From Ignavibacteria bacterium UBA2373 (lineage in GTDB: Bacteria; Bacteroidota; Ignavibacteria; Kapaibacteriales; UBA961), in assembly GCA_002344005.1 (NCBI GenBank), contig DDTD01000082.1, forward strand, positions 54,038-118,037: a stretch of 64,000 nucleotides of DNA, in the 5' to 3' direction. Made by a program: the position numbers and the translations under genes. The notes below the pieces were generated by a model that was given only the letters and a program-made list of their open reading frames with translations, was not told the origin of the DNA and made no database searches. Positions 44,290-53,979 of this stretch are shown piece by piece; the stretch's first letter is position 1; each line of letters begins with the position of its first letter.

Positions 44290-46983
44290 TTATTGTAATG
44301 CTGACAAATTTGTCTCGACTTTTTGTAAACTGTCTTTGATGGATGCTAATTTCTCTTTTTCGGCAATAATCACATTTTCCGGTGCTTTAGCAATAAACCC
44401 TTCATTCGATAATTTTTTCTCAATAGAAATAATAAGTCCCGCAAGACGCGCTTTTTCTTTTTCTAATTTCTCAATTTCTTTATGTACATCAATTGCAGCA
44501 TCTGCTTGAATAAAGATTTCTACACCTTTAATTACTGATGAAATACACTTCTGAGGATTTTCAGAATCTTTAGTTAAAAATTCTAAGGTTTCGCATTTAG
44601 CAAGTGATGAAATAATTGTTAATTGTGCATCAAAAAAATCAGAGGACAAATCTTCGGATAAACGGATAAAGACCGGAATTTTCTTGGATGGAGGAATGTG
44701 AGCATTAGCACGCATACTGCGAATCTCTTCAACTATTTCTTGTAATGAAGAAAACATTGCAACATTACTTGTCAATAAAGATGAATCATGATGTTTCAGA
44801 ATCTGTACACTTAAACTATCATTGTCAGGTGAAGAAAATAATCCATGCCACAACTCTTCCGTAATAAAAGGCATAACGGGATGCAACAATGTAATCATTC
44901 CTTCAAAAATTTGCAGTGCAAAACACACTAATTCTTGTTTTTGCTCATTGCTCTGAAGTGCATTATATTGTATTTTGAATATCTCGACATACCAATCACA
45001 GAAGTCTCTCCAAATAAATTCATAGAGATTTTTTGCATATTCCGTTAAACGATAATTTTCCAAGTATTCAATCGTTTTTTCCTGTGTTGTTACAAATCTT
45101 CCTTGAATCCATTCATCAGCAGCACTTAAGGAATATGATGATCGTGGCATACGAGGATTATCAAGACTACATTCTTCCATTTTCATCTGAATAAATCGCC
45201 CGGCATTCCATAATTTGTTGGCAAAATTTCGCCCTAATTCTACTTGAGGAGTATCTTGTGTTTCAGTTACTTCAAAACGAATGTCTGTACCAAGTGGAGC
45301 AAGATATGTTACTGTAAACCGCAAAGCATCTGCACCGTATTTTTTTATAACATCTAAGGGGTCGGGCGAATTTCCTAAAGATTTGGACATTTTTTTGCCT
45401 TTACCATCACGAATAATACTCGTAAAATATACGTCCTTAAATGGTATAGTCTCTTTGAATTTTAATGTTGCCATTATCATCCGAGCAACCCAGAAGAATA
45501 TAATATCGGGTCCTGTTACCAGAAGATTTGTCGGAAGATAATGTGACATTGCTTCAGTATGATCTCCGCCCTTTTCTTCAATAAGCCAATCCATCGTTGT
45601 CATGGGCCACAGCCATGAAGAAAACCATGTATCCAATACATCAGCATCATGCCTAAGTTCCGATACATCCGTTATACCCAATTTTTCTGCTGCCTCATGA
45701 AGTGAATGCGCAGCAACCATTCTGCCATCGTCATGATAATACACAGGTATTCGATGCCCCCACCATAACTGACGTGATATACACCAATCTCGAATATTAG
45801 TCATCCAATGAGAAAATGTTTTACTCCAATGTTCAGGATAGAACTTTATTGAGCCGTTTTGTACAGCTTCAAGTGCCGGCTGGGCTAAAGGTGCCATTTT
45901 CACAAACCATTGATCACTTAAATATGGCTCAACAGGTTCGCCCCCACGCTCACTAAATCCAACATTGTGAGTATATGATTCGGTCTTTTCAATACGATCA
46001 AGCTCTTCTAACTTTTTAACAATTTTTTTCCGTGCAACAAAGCGATCTAATCCTTGGAACTCTCCAGTTAATTCATTTAATGTTGCATCAGGATTGATAG
46101 TACATGGCATAGGCAAATTATTGCGTAATCCAACTTCATAATCATTCGGATCATGTGCCGGAGTAATTTTAACGCATCCTGTACCGAATGCCGGATCAGC
46201 ATAATCATCTGCAATAACCGGAATCCACATCCCTGCAAGAGGCACTTGAACTTTTGTACCGATAAGATGTGCATAACGTTCGTCCTGCGGATTAACAGCC
46301 ACTGCAACATCACCAAAAATTGTTTCAGGTCGGGCTGTAGCTACACAAAGGAAACCATCGCCGCTTTCCAGACTATATCGTAAAGTATAAAGAGTGTCCT
46401 GTACCTCTTTGAACACCACTTCCTCATCTGATAATGCAGATTGTGCAACCGGCGACCAATTAATGATACGTTTGCCTCGATAAATCAAACCTTCTTCAAA
46501 CAAACGAATAAACACTTCAGTTACTGCCCGTGAAGCACGTTCATCCATGGTAAACAGCGTTTTTGACCAATTCGCCGAAACACCGAGAGAACGGAGTTGT
46601 TCCAAGATAATTGAACCATACTTTTCTTTCCATTCCCACACTTTATCCACAAATGCATCGCGCCCAAGGTCATGACGCGAAAGTCCTTGTTCTTTAAGCA
46701 ATTGTTCTACTTTTGTTTGTGTGGCAATGCCCGCATGATCTAAGCCCGGAAACCATTGTGAATCTTTATCGCGCAAACGGTTCCATCGTATGTAAATATC
46801 TTGAATGGTGTTATTTAACACATGCCCCATTGTCAACATACCTGTAACATTCGGTGGTGGCATCAATATCGAATATGGTATTTTTGTAGTGTCAATATCA
46901 CTCTCATAGTATTTATGATATTGCCAATTGGCATACCAATGTGATTCTACAGTTGACGGGTTGTAATTCTTTTCTAATTGCAT
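44290..46983 (-). CDS. valS: Valine-tRNA ligase
   Basis: This is a class I aminoacyl-tRNA synthetase charging tRNA-Val, with an editing domain. The HIGH-type site is PPPNVTGMLTMGH near residue 41, and the KMSKS site is KKMSKSLGNSPDPLD near residue 534. CP1 editing residues lie in DDYADPAFGTGCVKITPAHD. The C terminus (about 835-897) is the coiled-coil arm of ValS (EIEKLEKEKARLAGLIISI). The length of 897 residues matches ValS. It is divergent from the Nudix gene and 19 bp upstream of the thiolase. Confidence 0.98.
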   Translation of the reverse strand: MQLEKNYNPSTVESHWYANWQYHKYYESDIDTTKIPYSILMPPPNVTGMLTMGHVLNNTIQDIYIRWNRLRDKDSQWFPGLDHAGIATQTKVEQLLKEQGLSRHDLGRDAFVDKVWEWKEKYGSIILEQLRSLGVSANWSKTLFTMDERASRAVTEVFIRLFEEGLIYRGKRIINWSPVAQSALSDEEVVFKEVQDTLYTLRYSLESGDGFLCVATARPETIFGDVAVAVNPQDERYAHLIGTKVQVPLAGMWIPVIADDYADPAFGTGCVKITPAHDPNDYEVGLRNNLPMPCTINPDATLNELTGEFQGLDRFVARKKIVKKLEELDRIEKTESYTHNVGFSERGGEPVEPYLSDQWFVKMAPLAQPALEAVQNGSIKFYPEHWSKTFSHWMTNIRDWCISRQLWWGHRIPVYYHDDGRMVAAHSLHEAAEKLGITDVSELRHDADVLDTWFSSWLWPMTTMDWLIEEKGGDHTEAMSHYLPTNLLVTGPDIIFFWVARMIMATLKFKETIPFKDVYFTSIIRDGKGKKMSKSLGNSPDPLDVIKKYGADALRFTVTYLAPLGTDIRFEVTETQDTPQVELGRNFANKLWNAGRFIQMKMEECSLDNPRMPRSSYSLSAADEWIQGRFVTTQEKTIEYLENYRLTEYAKNLYEFIWRDFCDWYVEIFKIQYNALQSNEQKQELVCFALQIFEGMITLLHPVMPFITEELWHGLFSSPDNDSLSVQILKHHDSSLLTSNVAMFSSLQEIVEEIRSMRANAHIPPSKKIPVFIRLSEDLSSDFFDAQLTIISSLAKCETLEFLTKDSENPQKCISSVIKGVEIFIQADAAIDVHKEIEKLEKEKARLAGLIISIEKKLSNEGFIAKAPENVIIAEKEKLASIKDSLQKVETNLSALQ

Positions 46984-47040
46984 GGATTATTATTTAAAAA
47001 TGAGTATTGACTGTAAAATTACGAACATTCAAACGATGTA

Positions 47041-47070
47041 TTGGCGAAGTCACGCTTGATTTACTATAAT
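47041..47070 (+). promoter_or_regulatory. Possible sigma-70-like promoter for the Nudix gene
   Basis: TTGGCG (47041-47046), an 18-bp spacer and TATAAT (47065-47070) match a sigma-70 pair, with four of six -35 bases. They lie 49 bp before the ATG at 47119. This supports starting the Nudix protein there rather than at the TTG at 47041. Bacteroidota primary sigma factors prefer a different pattern, so this is only suggestive. Confidence 0.3.
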
Positions 47071-47118
47071 TTATTGCACTTTTTGCACCCAAGTTTCACA
47101 ATAATTACGTCATTTTGT

Positions 47119-47769
47119 ATGCAAACAACTTTCCATGATTTTTTAGATAGACGACTTCGCGAACCCTTGCCCGGAGCAAATGCACATAGAAAAATGCTTC
47201 CACTTAGTTCGGAATTAGTCAATACAGAAGCTCGCGTAAAGCCGGAAGCTGCGCCCGCAAATGCCAAACAAAGCGCAGTTCTTATCCCTCTTATTGATAA
47301 TGATAATCGCATCGAAGTTGTCTTGACCCTAAGAAGCGATAACCTCACTACGCATAAAGGTCAAATCAGCTTACCCGGCGGAAGAAAGAACAATAATGAA
47401 ACTATAGTACAAGCGGCTTTGCGTGAAGCTGAAGAAGAAATTCATTTACATTCGGATTATGTGAAGGTCATAGGAAATCTAACCACAATCTATGTGCCTC
47501 CATCAAACAGTATTATCCATCCAATCATAGCTATTGTCGGCGAAGAACACCCCCAATTTTATGCACAACCAACGGAAGTAGAAGAAATCTTCACTGTGCA
47601 TCTTGATGCTCTATCCTATGAATCTATCAAGATAGGAGTACGCGACGGCACTTCCGGAATGCGCTTCAAAGCACCTTATTGGGATATTCATCCACGTGTG
47701 GCTCTATGGGGTGCAACCGCTATGATTCTATGTGAACTTCGCGATTTGTATGAAGAGTGGCAAGGGTGA
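47119..47769 (+). CDS. Nudix hydrolase, CoA-pyrophosphatase-like
   Basis: This cytoplasmic enzyme cleaves a nucleoside diphosphate linked to another group; the CoA-diphosphatase (NudL) type is the best fit. The Nudix box GRKNNNETIVQAALREAEEE is present but continues IHL where the consensus ends XGU, so the usual glycine is a histidine. The UPF0035-like signature upstream (AVLIPLIDND, TLRSDNLTTHKGQISLPGG) is the CoA-type. I start at ATG 47119 (MQTTFHDFLDRRL, 216 residues). A TTG start at 47041 adds 26 unmatched residues across a promoter-like site. Confidence 0.85.
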   Translation: MQTTFHDFLDRRLREPLPGANAHRKMLPLSSELVNTEARVKPEAAPANAKQSAVLIPLIDNDNRIEVVLTLRSDNLTTHKGQISLPGGRKNNNETIVQAALREAEEEIHLHSDYVKVIGNLTTIYVPPSNSIIHPIIAIVGEEHPQFYAQPTEVEEIFTVHLDALSYESIKIGVRDGTSGMRFKAPYWDIHPRVALWGATAMILCELRDLYEEWQG

Positions 47770-47801
47770 TTATTAATACAACATCAAGAAATAAATTATT
47801 G

Positions 47802-49190
47802 CTACATATTTGGTTCCCAAACCTTTGAAGAATTAACGCTATTTCCAAAAGAATTTGTAATAGTATAATCGAATGTCAATTCCTCATTCCAATCATCATT
47901 CTGTGGATATTCGAGGATTGCACGTAGGACAACTCGACCATCTTTTTTACGCACCAGAGATATTTTTTCTTTGGGAATTTCTTTTGTGAATACAACAATT
48001 CCCTTTTTCTCAACAGTCACTTTTACTGATGTTTTATATGCCGGTAAATAGTCTATAAAATCAATAATAAGCGCTCCTTTATCATTAATTTTATAAAAAT
48101 CGGCTCCTTTTAATTCCGGTTGCTCCTCTAATGTGACTCGCTGTATTTCATTACTACTTTTCAGATGTTGTAAATGTTCCGTTTGTAATGTTATTGTTCT
48201 CGCAATTTTTTGTCTATTTCTATCCATCGTAAACCAGGGCAATTCTGATATATTCTGGCTTTGAGCACTGACAACGCCATCGCCGTCGCGCAATAGAGCA
48301 GTACCGCCTTGACCAAGTACTTCTAAGCCTCGTCTAAGTATTTCTGAAAATGTTGAAACTCGTAAACTTGCCACTCCTTCTAAAAATTCAACTCGTCCCA
48401 CGACGCTTACATATTCTACATCACCGGGATGGGGCATACGATTGATGACATAAAGAAATCTCCCACCGTCATGAGGTAAACGTAAATCCCCAACAGCCGG
48501 TGCATCAAACGGTACTCCTGTTTCCAATGATTCTAAAGTTCCTTTTGCTGCATCAAGGGCAAGTTTCTTAACAAAATTCGGATTATCTGCCAAACCCGCA
48601 TTAATTGATGTCTTCCAGTTATATGCTTTGGCAAATGCTGAACCTTGATGGGGCGAACCGATAGTAATCAAACGTTTTACATGATGATTATTAGGCTGTA
48701 ATACAAGGTGATATCGCGCTGCAACTCCTCCCATGCTATACCCAATAAGTATAACTTTATCTGCCTTTGTTTTTGTACGAACCACTTCAATTGCCTTGCG
48801 TATTTCTCTTGCCCAACCCCCGATTGAATCATAAGGGCTTGAAAAGGAAACTGTAAAGAAATCTGATGTCTTTGAAGTATTTCCGCCTGAGAGTTGAGCT
48901 TCTCCTTGAGAAAATTTAATTACACCACCGAAGCCCATGCCTAAGTCTTGTGCATAAAATTTTACGGCATTAGCATCATTCCACACTTCTGCCTTTTGAC
49001 CAAGTCCATGTAACAAAATGATTGGGTATGGTATTTGCGTTTCCGATACAGCGGAAAATTGTGGTAAATTTGCAAAGAAAGTCAATTGTGACGGTTTTTG
49101 TGCAGCAGGTGTTGTGCAAGATAATGTCCACAGTCCGGATGCTGTGAGTAAGTATAAAAAAAGGATGTGACGAGTTTTCGATAATTTCAT
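47802..49190 (-). CDS. PGAP1-like alpha/beta-hydrolase lipoprotein
   Basis: This is an envelope lipase/esterase-like lipoprotein. The signal ends in TLSC (C25). The hydrolase region (about 50-320) holds YPIILLHGLGQKAEVW (oxyanion loop) and IGYSMGGVAARYHL with the nucleophile Ser. A His candidate is in GDGVVSAQSQN or further on. PGAP1/lecithin-cholesterol-type lipases share this order. The last 110 residues are beta-rich (VKVTVEKKGIVVFTKEIP) and may be a separate sandwich domain. It is divergent from the next gene with a 42-72 bp gap, and no partner suggests the lipid substrate. Confidence 0.8.
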   Translation of the reverse strand: MKLSKTRHILFLYLLTASGLWTLSCTTPAAQKPSQLTFFANLPQFSAVSETQIPYPIILLHGLGQKAEVWNDANAVKFYAQDLGMGFGGVIKFSQGEAQLSGGNTSKTSDFFTVSFSSPYDSIGGWAREIRKAIEVVRTKTKADKVILIGYSMGGVAARYHLVLQPNNHHVKRLITIGSPHQGSAFAKAYNWKTSINAGLADNPNFVKKLALDAAKGTLESLETGVPFDAPAVGDLRLPHDGGRFLYVINRMPHPGDVEYVSVVGRVEFLEGVASLRVSTFSEILRRGLEVLGQGGTALLRDGDGVVSAQSQNISELPWFTMDRNRQKIARTITLQTEHLQHLKSSNEIQRVTLEEQPELKGADFYKINDKGALIIDFIDYLPAYKTSVKVTVEKKGIVVFTKEIPKEKISLVRKKDGRVVLRAILEYPQNDDWNEELTFDYTITNSFGNSVNSSKVWEPNM

Positions 49191-49262
49191 AGATGTATTC
49201 TGTGATGATAGTAGAAACCAAGTACAAAAATCGTGAAAAATTATCCATTAAGCAATGATAGT

Positions 49263-51659
49263 ATGGAACCATTAAACAGAGTTATGCGTCAAGCACCCAT
49301 CAGTGGTGGCTTCTCCAATTCACAAGCCAAGGGAACATTACCCAAACAATTACCGCAACCGCTGTATCTTAACTTAGGATGTGGTAAAGATGTTCGTGAT
49401 GGATTTCTTAATATAGACCTCTACTCAGACGACGAACGTGTCATTGCAATGGATATACGATTCTTAGAGTTACCGGATAACTGTGCCGATGGTATTCTCG
49501 CCAGTGATGTATTAGAGCACTTTTCCCATAGAGAAACCGATGCCATTATCGCAGAATGGGCAAGAGTACTCAAGCCGGGCGGAGAATTGGTTATACGTTG
49601 TCCTTCACTACGATTGCAATGCAAAGCATATATGGATAAAGTCTGGGATGCTGATATTGCTTCTTACATGATTTTTGGTGGACAGACTAATCCGGGCGAT
49701 TATCATTGCATTGGTTTTGATGAGGATTCGATCCGTAAGCACCTTATCAATGCAGGGTTAGAAGTAGTTCAATTTGAGGAAGTGGACACGCCGCAGAATC
49801 GTGGATTTATTAATCTGAATATGACAGTACATTGTCGAAAAAAAGTAATGACTCCTAAAGTACTCCACGACACTCCAACTCCGGCAGAACAGAATATTAC
49901 CACGAAAAAAATTAATATTGTCTGGGAAGGATCACAATTTGTTTATCATTCATTAGCACTCATCAATAGACAAATTTGTTCTGAATTAATCAAAACTCCT
50001 TCTGTTGAATTGACAATTATTCCTTATGAAAACGACACATTTTCTCCTGAGAATAATATAAGTTTACAAAAATTACAACAACATGATATTCGATATAAAA
50101 AAGAATCTGATAATTATGTAAAGAAATTACCGTATTTATGGATTCGTCATACATGGCCCCCAAAAAAAGAAATTCCTCAAGGAGCAAAATGGATAATTAT
50201 GCAACCATGGGAATTTACAACACATAGAAAAGATTTTGTCGAAATATTTCAACAGGCGGATGAGCTATGGACACCTTCACTTTGGTCACGCCAATCTTTT
50301 ATTCACAGTGGAATTCCTGCCGATAAAGTACAAGTCATACCTAATGGTATTGATCCTAAACTTCATACCCCTTTCGGTTCAAAAAAAGAATGTAAAGCAA
50401 AAGAATTCAGATTTTTATTTGTTGGTGGAACAATATTCCGAAAAGGTATTGATATTTTATTACAGGCATATCTCAGAACATTTACTGCTGCCGACAATGT
50501 TACTTTAATTATTAAAGATCTCGGTGGTGATTCATTTTACAAAGGTCAAACAGCAAAAGAAATAATAGAAGAAATTCAACAAAAAGCGGATAGCCCGGAT
50601 ATTATCTATTTGGAATCTATGTATAGCGATGAAGAAATGGCTGATTTGTATCGGTCATGTGATGTGTTTATCTCACCATATCGCGGAGAGGGATTTTGTT
50701 TACCGGCTTTGGAAGCAATGGCAAATGGTCTTCCAGTTATTGTCACAAAGGGTGGCGCAACCGACGACTTTGTTGATGACACTGTTGGTTTACTCATTGA
50801 TTCCACTCCTCTTGCAATTGGTAATAGTATTGCAAATCAAGAGTTAACGGACACGGCATTTATGCTTGAACCATCGCTCGAAGATACTGCAGACTGTATG
50901 AAATTTGCATTTTCTCATCCTGAAATAATGCGACACTTAGGTATAAGCGCAGCAATGCGTGCTAGAACTCAATGGACATGGAGAGGAACAACCATTAAAA
51001 CATTATCGCGAATTGATTACTTGTATAACTCAACATTAGCAACAGAGTATGAAAAGCAAAATCCACCATTTGAAGATGGGATTATTGCTTTTGGGCAAGC
51101 TGAGCAAGCATTTATCGAAGGCAATATTGATGAGTCAGTTGCATTATATCAGGCATCATTTACTATAGGTGGTTTACCACTTCAATATGCCCTATTGGCT
51201 TTACACAGATTAGCATTATTGTCACTCATTGATAATGATATTGCATTATGTGAAGAATTTTTACAAAAATCCGGCTCATTATTTCATAAACATCCCGATA
51301 CTATTTTTATTCAATCGAGAATTTATACTCAAACAGAGCGTTGGGTTGAATCACTTGAGACTGTGCAATATTTACTTGATAATTGGAGTTCTTTACGCTT
51401 CCAAAGTTATCTGGGTATTGATTTAAGTGATATTCTCACAGAAACTGCACGCAGTTTATTCTCTTTAGGAGATGTTGAATCTGCTCATACATTATATTCA
51501 TCAGCATTAGAGTTAAGACCGGAAAATGCGGATGCTTGTTTTGGTGCCGGTTTATGTTTACTTGATGCGGATGCACCTGATGAAGCAAAAATTATGTTCG
51601 ATTGGGCAGTTCGATTGTCCCCTACTTATGAAGCAATAGTTCAAGAATTATTTCAATGA
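49263..51659 (+). CDS. Methyltransferase-glycosyltransferase-TPR fusion protein
   Basis: This is a three-part cytoplasmic protein. Residues about 35-195 form a class I SAM methyltransferase (YLNLGCGKDVRDGFLNIDLY, ILASDVLEHFSHRETD, EWARVLKPGGELVIRC). Residues about 215-590 form a GT4-type glycosyltransferase, with QVIPNGIDP, FLFVGGTIFRKGIDILLQAY and EGFCLPALEAMANGLP carrying the nucleotide-sugar site. The remaining 200 residues are TPR-like repeats ending in LSPTYEAIVQELF. Such fusions occur in surface-glycan or protein-glycosylation loci. I use the ATG at 49263; a GTG at 49233 adds ten residues. A phosphohexomutase follows by 15 bp. Confidence 0.82.
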   Translation: MEPLNRVMRQAPISGGFSNSQAKGTLPKQLPQPLYLNLGCGKDVRDGFLNIDLYSDDERVIAMDIRFLELPDNCADGILASDVLEHFSHRETDAIIAEWARVLKPGGELVIRCPSLRLQCKAYMDKVWDADIASYMIFGGQTNPGDYHCIGFDEDSIRKHLINAGLEVVQFEEVDTPQNRGFINLNMTVHCRKKVMTPKVLHDTPTPAEQNITTKKINIVWEGSQFVYHSLALINRQICSELIKTPSVELTIIPYENDTFSPENNISLQKLQQHDIRYKKESDNYVKKLPYLWIRHTWPPKKEIPQGAKWIIMQPWEFTTHRKDFVEIFQQADELWTPSLWSRQSFIHSGIPADKVQVIPNGIDPKLHTPFGSKKECKAKEFRFLFVGGTIFRKGIDILLQAYLRTFTAADNVTLIIKDLGGDSFYKGQTAKEIIEEIQQKADSPDIIYLESMYSDEEMADLYRSCDVFISPYRGEGFCLPALEAMANGLPVIVTKGGATDDFVDDTVGLLIDSTPLAIGNSIANQELTDTAFMLEPSLEDTADCMKFAFSHPEIMRHLGISAAMRARTQWTWRGTTIKTLSRIDYLYNSTLATEYEKQNPPFEDGIIAFGQAEQAFIEGNIDESVALYQASFTIGGLPLQYALLALHRLALLSLIDNDIALCEEFLQKSGSLFHKHPDTIFIQSRIYTQTERWVESLETVQYLLDNWSSLRFQSYLGIDLSDILTETARSLFSLGDVESAHTLYSSALELRPENADACFGAGLCLLDADAPDEAKIMFDWAVRLSPTYEAIVQELFQ

Positions 51660-51674
51660 TTACCTTTTTATACT

Positions 51675-53033
51675 ATGCCATTTATACGATCAATTTCAGG
51701 AATAAGAGCAACTGTCAATGATTCGCTCAATAAAGATATTATTCAACAGTATATTCGTGGCTTTGCCCAATACTTACCACAAGGTTCGGTTGTCGTCGGA
51801 TTTGACGGCAGACCATCAGGGACATGGATAGCTGAAATAGTCACACAAACATTATCAGAATGCGGTCTTGATGTTCTCTATATTGGTATTGCACCAACAC
51901 CTACTGTACAATTATTGACAGAACAGACCCCCGATTGTGCCGGAGGTATTTCTATAAGTGCTTCACATAACCCTATAGAATGGAATGGCTTAAAATTCAT
52001 TGGAGGCGATGGTGTGTTTTTAGATGCAGAACAAAATTCCAAATTTTGGAAATTCGTAGATTCTCCCGATAATAATACGGGAATTGCTCATCATGGAACA
52101 GTTACTTCCTTGCACAATGTTATGACTTACCACATTGAATCTATTACTAAAAATCCTCTCTTTTCGAAGGCGATAGATATTTGTAAAAAAAGATCATTAA
52201 CGGTGGTCGTTGATGCAGTCAATGCCTCCGGTTCACGATATATACCTGCATTATTAAAAGAATTTGGATGTAATGTTATTGAATTATACTGTGATGCAAC
52301 AGGAAAATTCCCGCATATTCCGGAACCTTTACCGGAACATTTATATGAATTACAAAATGCAGTGATTCAACATAATGCAGATTTAGGCATTGCTGTTGAT
52401 CCTGATGCAGACAGATTAGTTCTGATTGATGAGAATGGCATAGCGATTGGAGAAGAACGAACAATAACATTATGTGTTCTCGCAGCACTTATAATGAATC
52501 CCCCAAATGATAAACCAGAAAATGTAGTGGTAAATTTATCAACAACAATGGCAGTAAATACTGTATGTAAACAACACAATGCCAATATAGTACGCTCTGC
52601 TGTCGGAGAAATCAATGTAGTTCGATTAATGCAATCAACCGATGCAATTATTGGTGGTGAAGGCAGTGGTGGCGTTATCCTTCCCGCATCTCATTATGGC
52701 AGAGATTCTTTGGTGGGCACAGCGTTAATTTTATCACTCATGACTCAAATCAATAAGTCATTATCAGAAATTAATGCAACCATTCCTACCTATAGTATGA
52801 AAAAAACTAAGGTTGAGTTTACGGGAAATTTTAGTTCAATAAAACAACAATTAAGGATTTTGTTCTCACCGAAAGAATTTCGTGAAGATGACGGATTATA
52901 CTGTCAGTTTGAAGACTCATGGTTGCATGTACGAACATCAAACACTGAACCGATAGCACGTATTATTGCTGAATCATCATCGGATGAACAAACCCAATCG
53001 CTTATAGATAAAGCTCTTACTGTATTTAGGTAA
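51675..53033 (+). CDS. Phosphohexomutase, GlmM/phosphomannomutase-like
   Basis: This alpha-D-phosphohexomutase interconverts 1- and 6-phospho sugars, here most like phosphoglucosamine mutase. The phosphoserine is S97 in SASHNP. The metal site is DPDADR (242-247). The sugar-specificity loop is GGEGSGGVILP and the phosphate-binding loop RTSNTEPIARII. The length of 452 residues is typical. GlmM leads to UDP-GlcNAc, while phosphomannomutase leads to GDP-mannose; the sequence alone does not decide. It is 15 bp after the glycosyltransferase fusion, so it probably supplies its nucleotide sugar. The stop meets the convergent ctaA stop with no gap. Confidence 0.87.
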   Translation: MPFIRSISGIRATVNDSLNKDIIQQYIRGFAQYLPQGSVVVGFDGRPSGTWIAEIVTQTLSECGLDVLYIGIAPTPTVQLLTEQTPDCAGGISISASHNPIEWNGLKFIGGDGVFLDAEQNSKFWKFVDSPDNNTGIAHHGTVTSLHNVMTYHIESITKNPLFSKAIDICKKRSLTVVVDAVNASGSRYIPALLKEFGCNVIELYCDATGKFPHIPEPLPEHLYELQNAVIQHNADLGIAVDPDADRLVLIDENGIAIGEERTITLCVLAALIMNPPNDKPENVVVNLSTTMAVNTVCKQHNANIVRSAVGEINVVRLMQSTDAIIGGEGSGGVILPASHYGRDSLVGTALILSLMTQINKSLSEINATIPTYSMKKTKVEFTGNFSSIKQQLRILFSPKEFREDDGLYCQFEDSWLHVRTSNTEPIARIIAESSSDEQTQSLIDKALTVFR

Positions 53034-53963
53034 TTATATTTTTTTTAGGGTTAATTGAAGTAAGCGAATTTCTGCCAGAAACAGTAAAGAGAAATTTGTC
53101 AGATGCACAATTTGCATCGTCGCAGGCATAGAATAGTATGATAAAATTATACCTGCTGCACTTTGAACTACAATTAATAGTATAACAGCAACAGAATATG
53201 AGTAATACAATTTATGTACTTCGGAACGAAATGATTTCCACCAAATAATTACTGCGAGTATTAATGGTAACCATGAAAAACTGCGATGAATATCATGAAT
53301 CAAATTTTTATCTCTAATTGTATTTATCCAGTATTCACGCGGTAATTCGGAAAATGATTTAGTCAAAATATCTATTTCTTCTCGGACTTGTGTTCCCAAT
53401 ACACCCTGAAGGGTTGTAATAATACTCAAGGCAATAACCAGTGGTAAAAGGAATTGTCTTTCCTTTGTTTGCACATAGATCATTGGAACATGCGGGAAAG
53501 AAGCATAATAAGCAAACATAAGCAAAAGCAATATGATTAATGCAACAACCATGTGTGCTGTAATAACCCAAGCAGTTAGTTCTGTGGCAACGACAACACT
53601 TCCCAACCATCCTTGAAATGCCACAAGGATAAAACCGGCAATTGAGAACCACGTAACAAGGGGTTTTTCTTTTCTATATTGTAAAGACAGTAGCATAGTC
53701 ACAAAAATAAAAAATCCGATGAGCACTCCAACCAAACGATTTAGATATTCTGTCCATGTTTTGATGAGGTTAAACTGTGATTTTTCAAACTCGGGTGGAA
53801 GTTCATCCACAGACATTGGAGGAATCCACGTACCAAAGCATTTGGGCCAATCGGGGCATCCCAAACCGGCACCGGAGGCACGAACCAAACTTCCCACACC
53901 AATTAAAAAGACGACGGCAATGATTGTTAAAAAAGCCCAACGTTGATAATTATTTTTCGTCAT
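53034..53963 (-). CDS. ctaA: Heme A synthase (CtaA/COX15)
   Basis: This membrane enzyme oxidises heme O to heme A for CoxA. Eight hydrophobic helices are seen in 309 residues. The signature GSLVRASGAGLGCPDWPKCFG is at residues 23-43. The heme-binding histidines lie in the helices (VITAHMVVALIIL, HDIHRSFSWLPLIL, IVHLTNFSLLFLAE). It is separate from the oxidase operon, where ctaB is. It follows the CpcT-like gene by 16 bp on the same strand and looks cotranscribed. Confidence 0.95.
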   Translation of the reverse strand: MTKNNYQRWAFLTIIAVVFLIGVGSLVRASGAGLGCPDWPKCFGTWIPPMSVDELPPEFEKSQFNLIKTWTEYLNRLVGVLIGFFIFVTMLLSLQYRKEKPLVTWFSIAGFILVAFQGWLGSVVVATELTAWVITAHMVVALIILLLLMFAYYASFPHVPMIYVQTKERQFLLPLVIALSIITTLQGVLGTQVREEIDILTKSFSELPREYWINTIRDKNLIHDIHRSFSWLPLILAVIIWWKSFRSEVHKLYYSYSVAVILLIVVQSAAGIILSYYSMPATMQIVHLTNFSLLFLAEIRLLQLTLKKI

Positions 53964-53979
53964 ACAGAAAGATCCTTTC

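Noticed and set aside
48976..49272. Minus-strand 98-residue frame at the start of the PGAP1-like gene
   Set aside because: It overlaps the real N terminus and the divergent gene in another frame and shows no family pattern.
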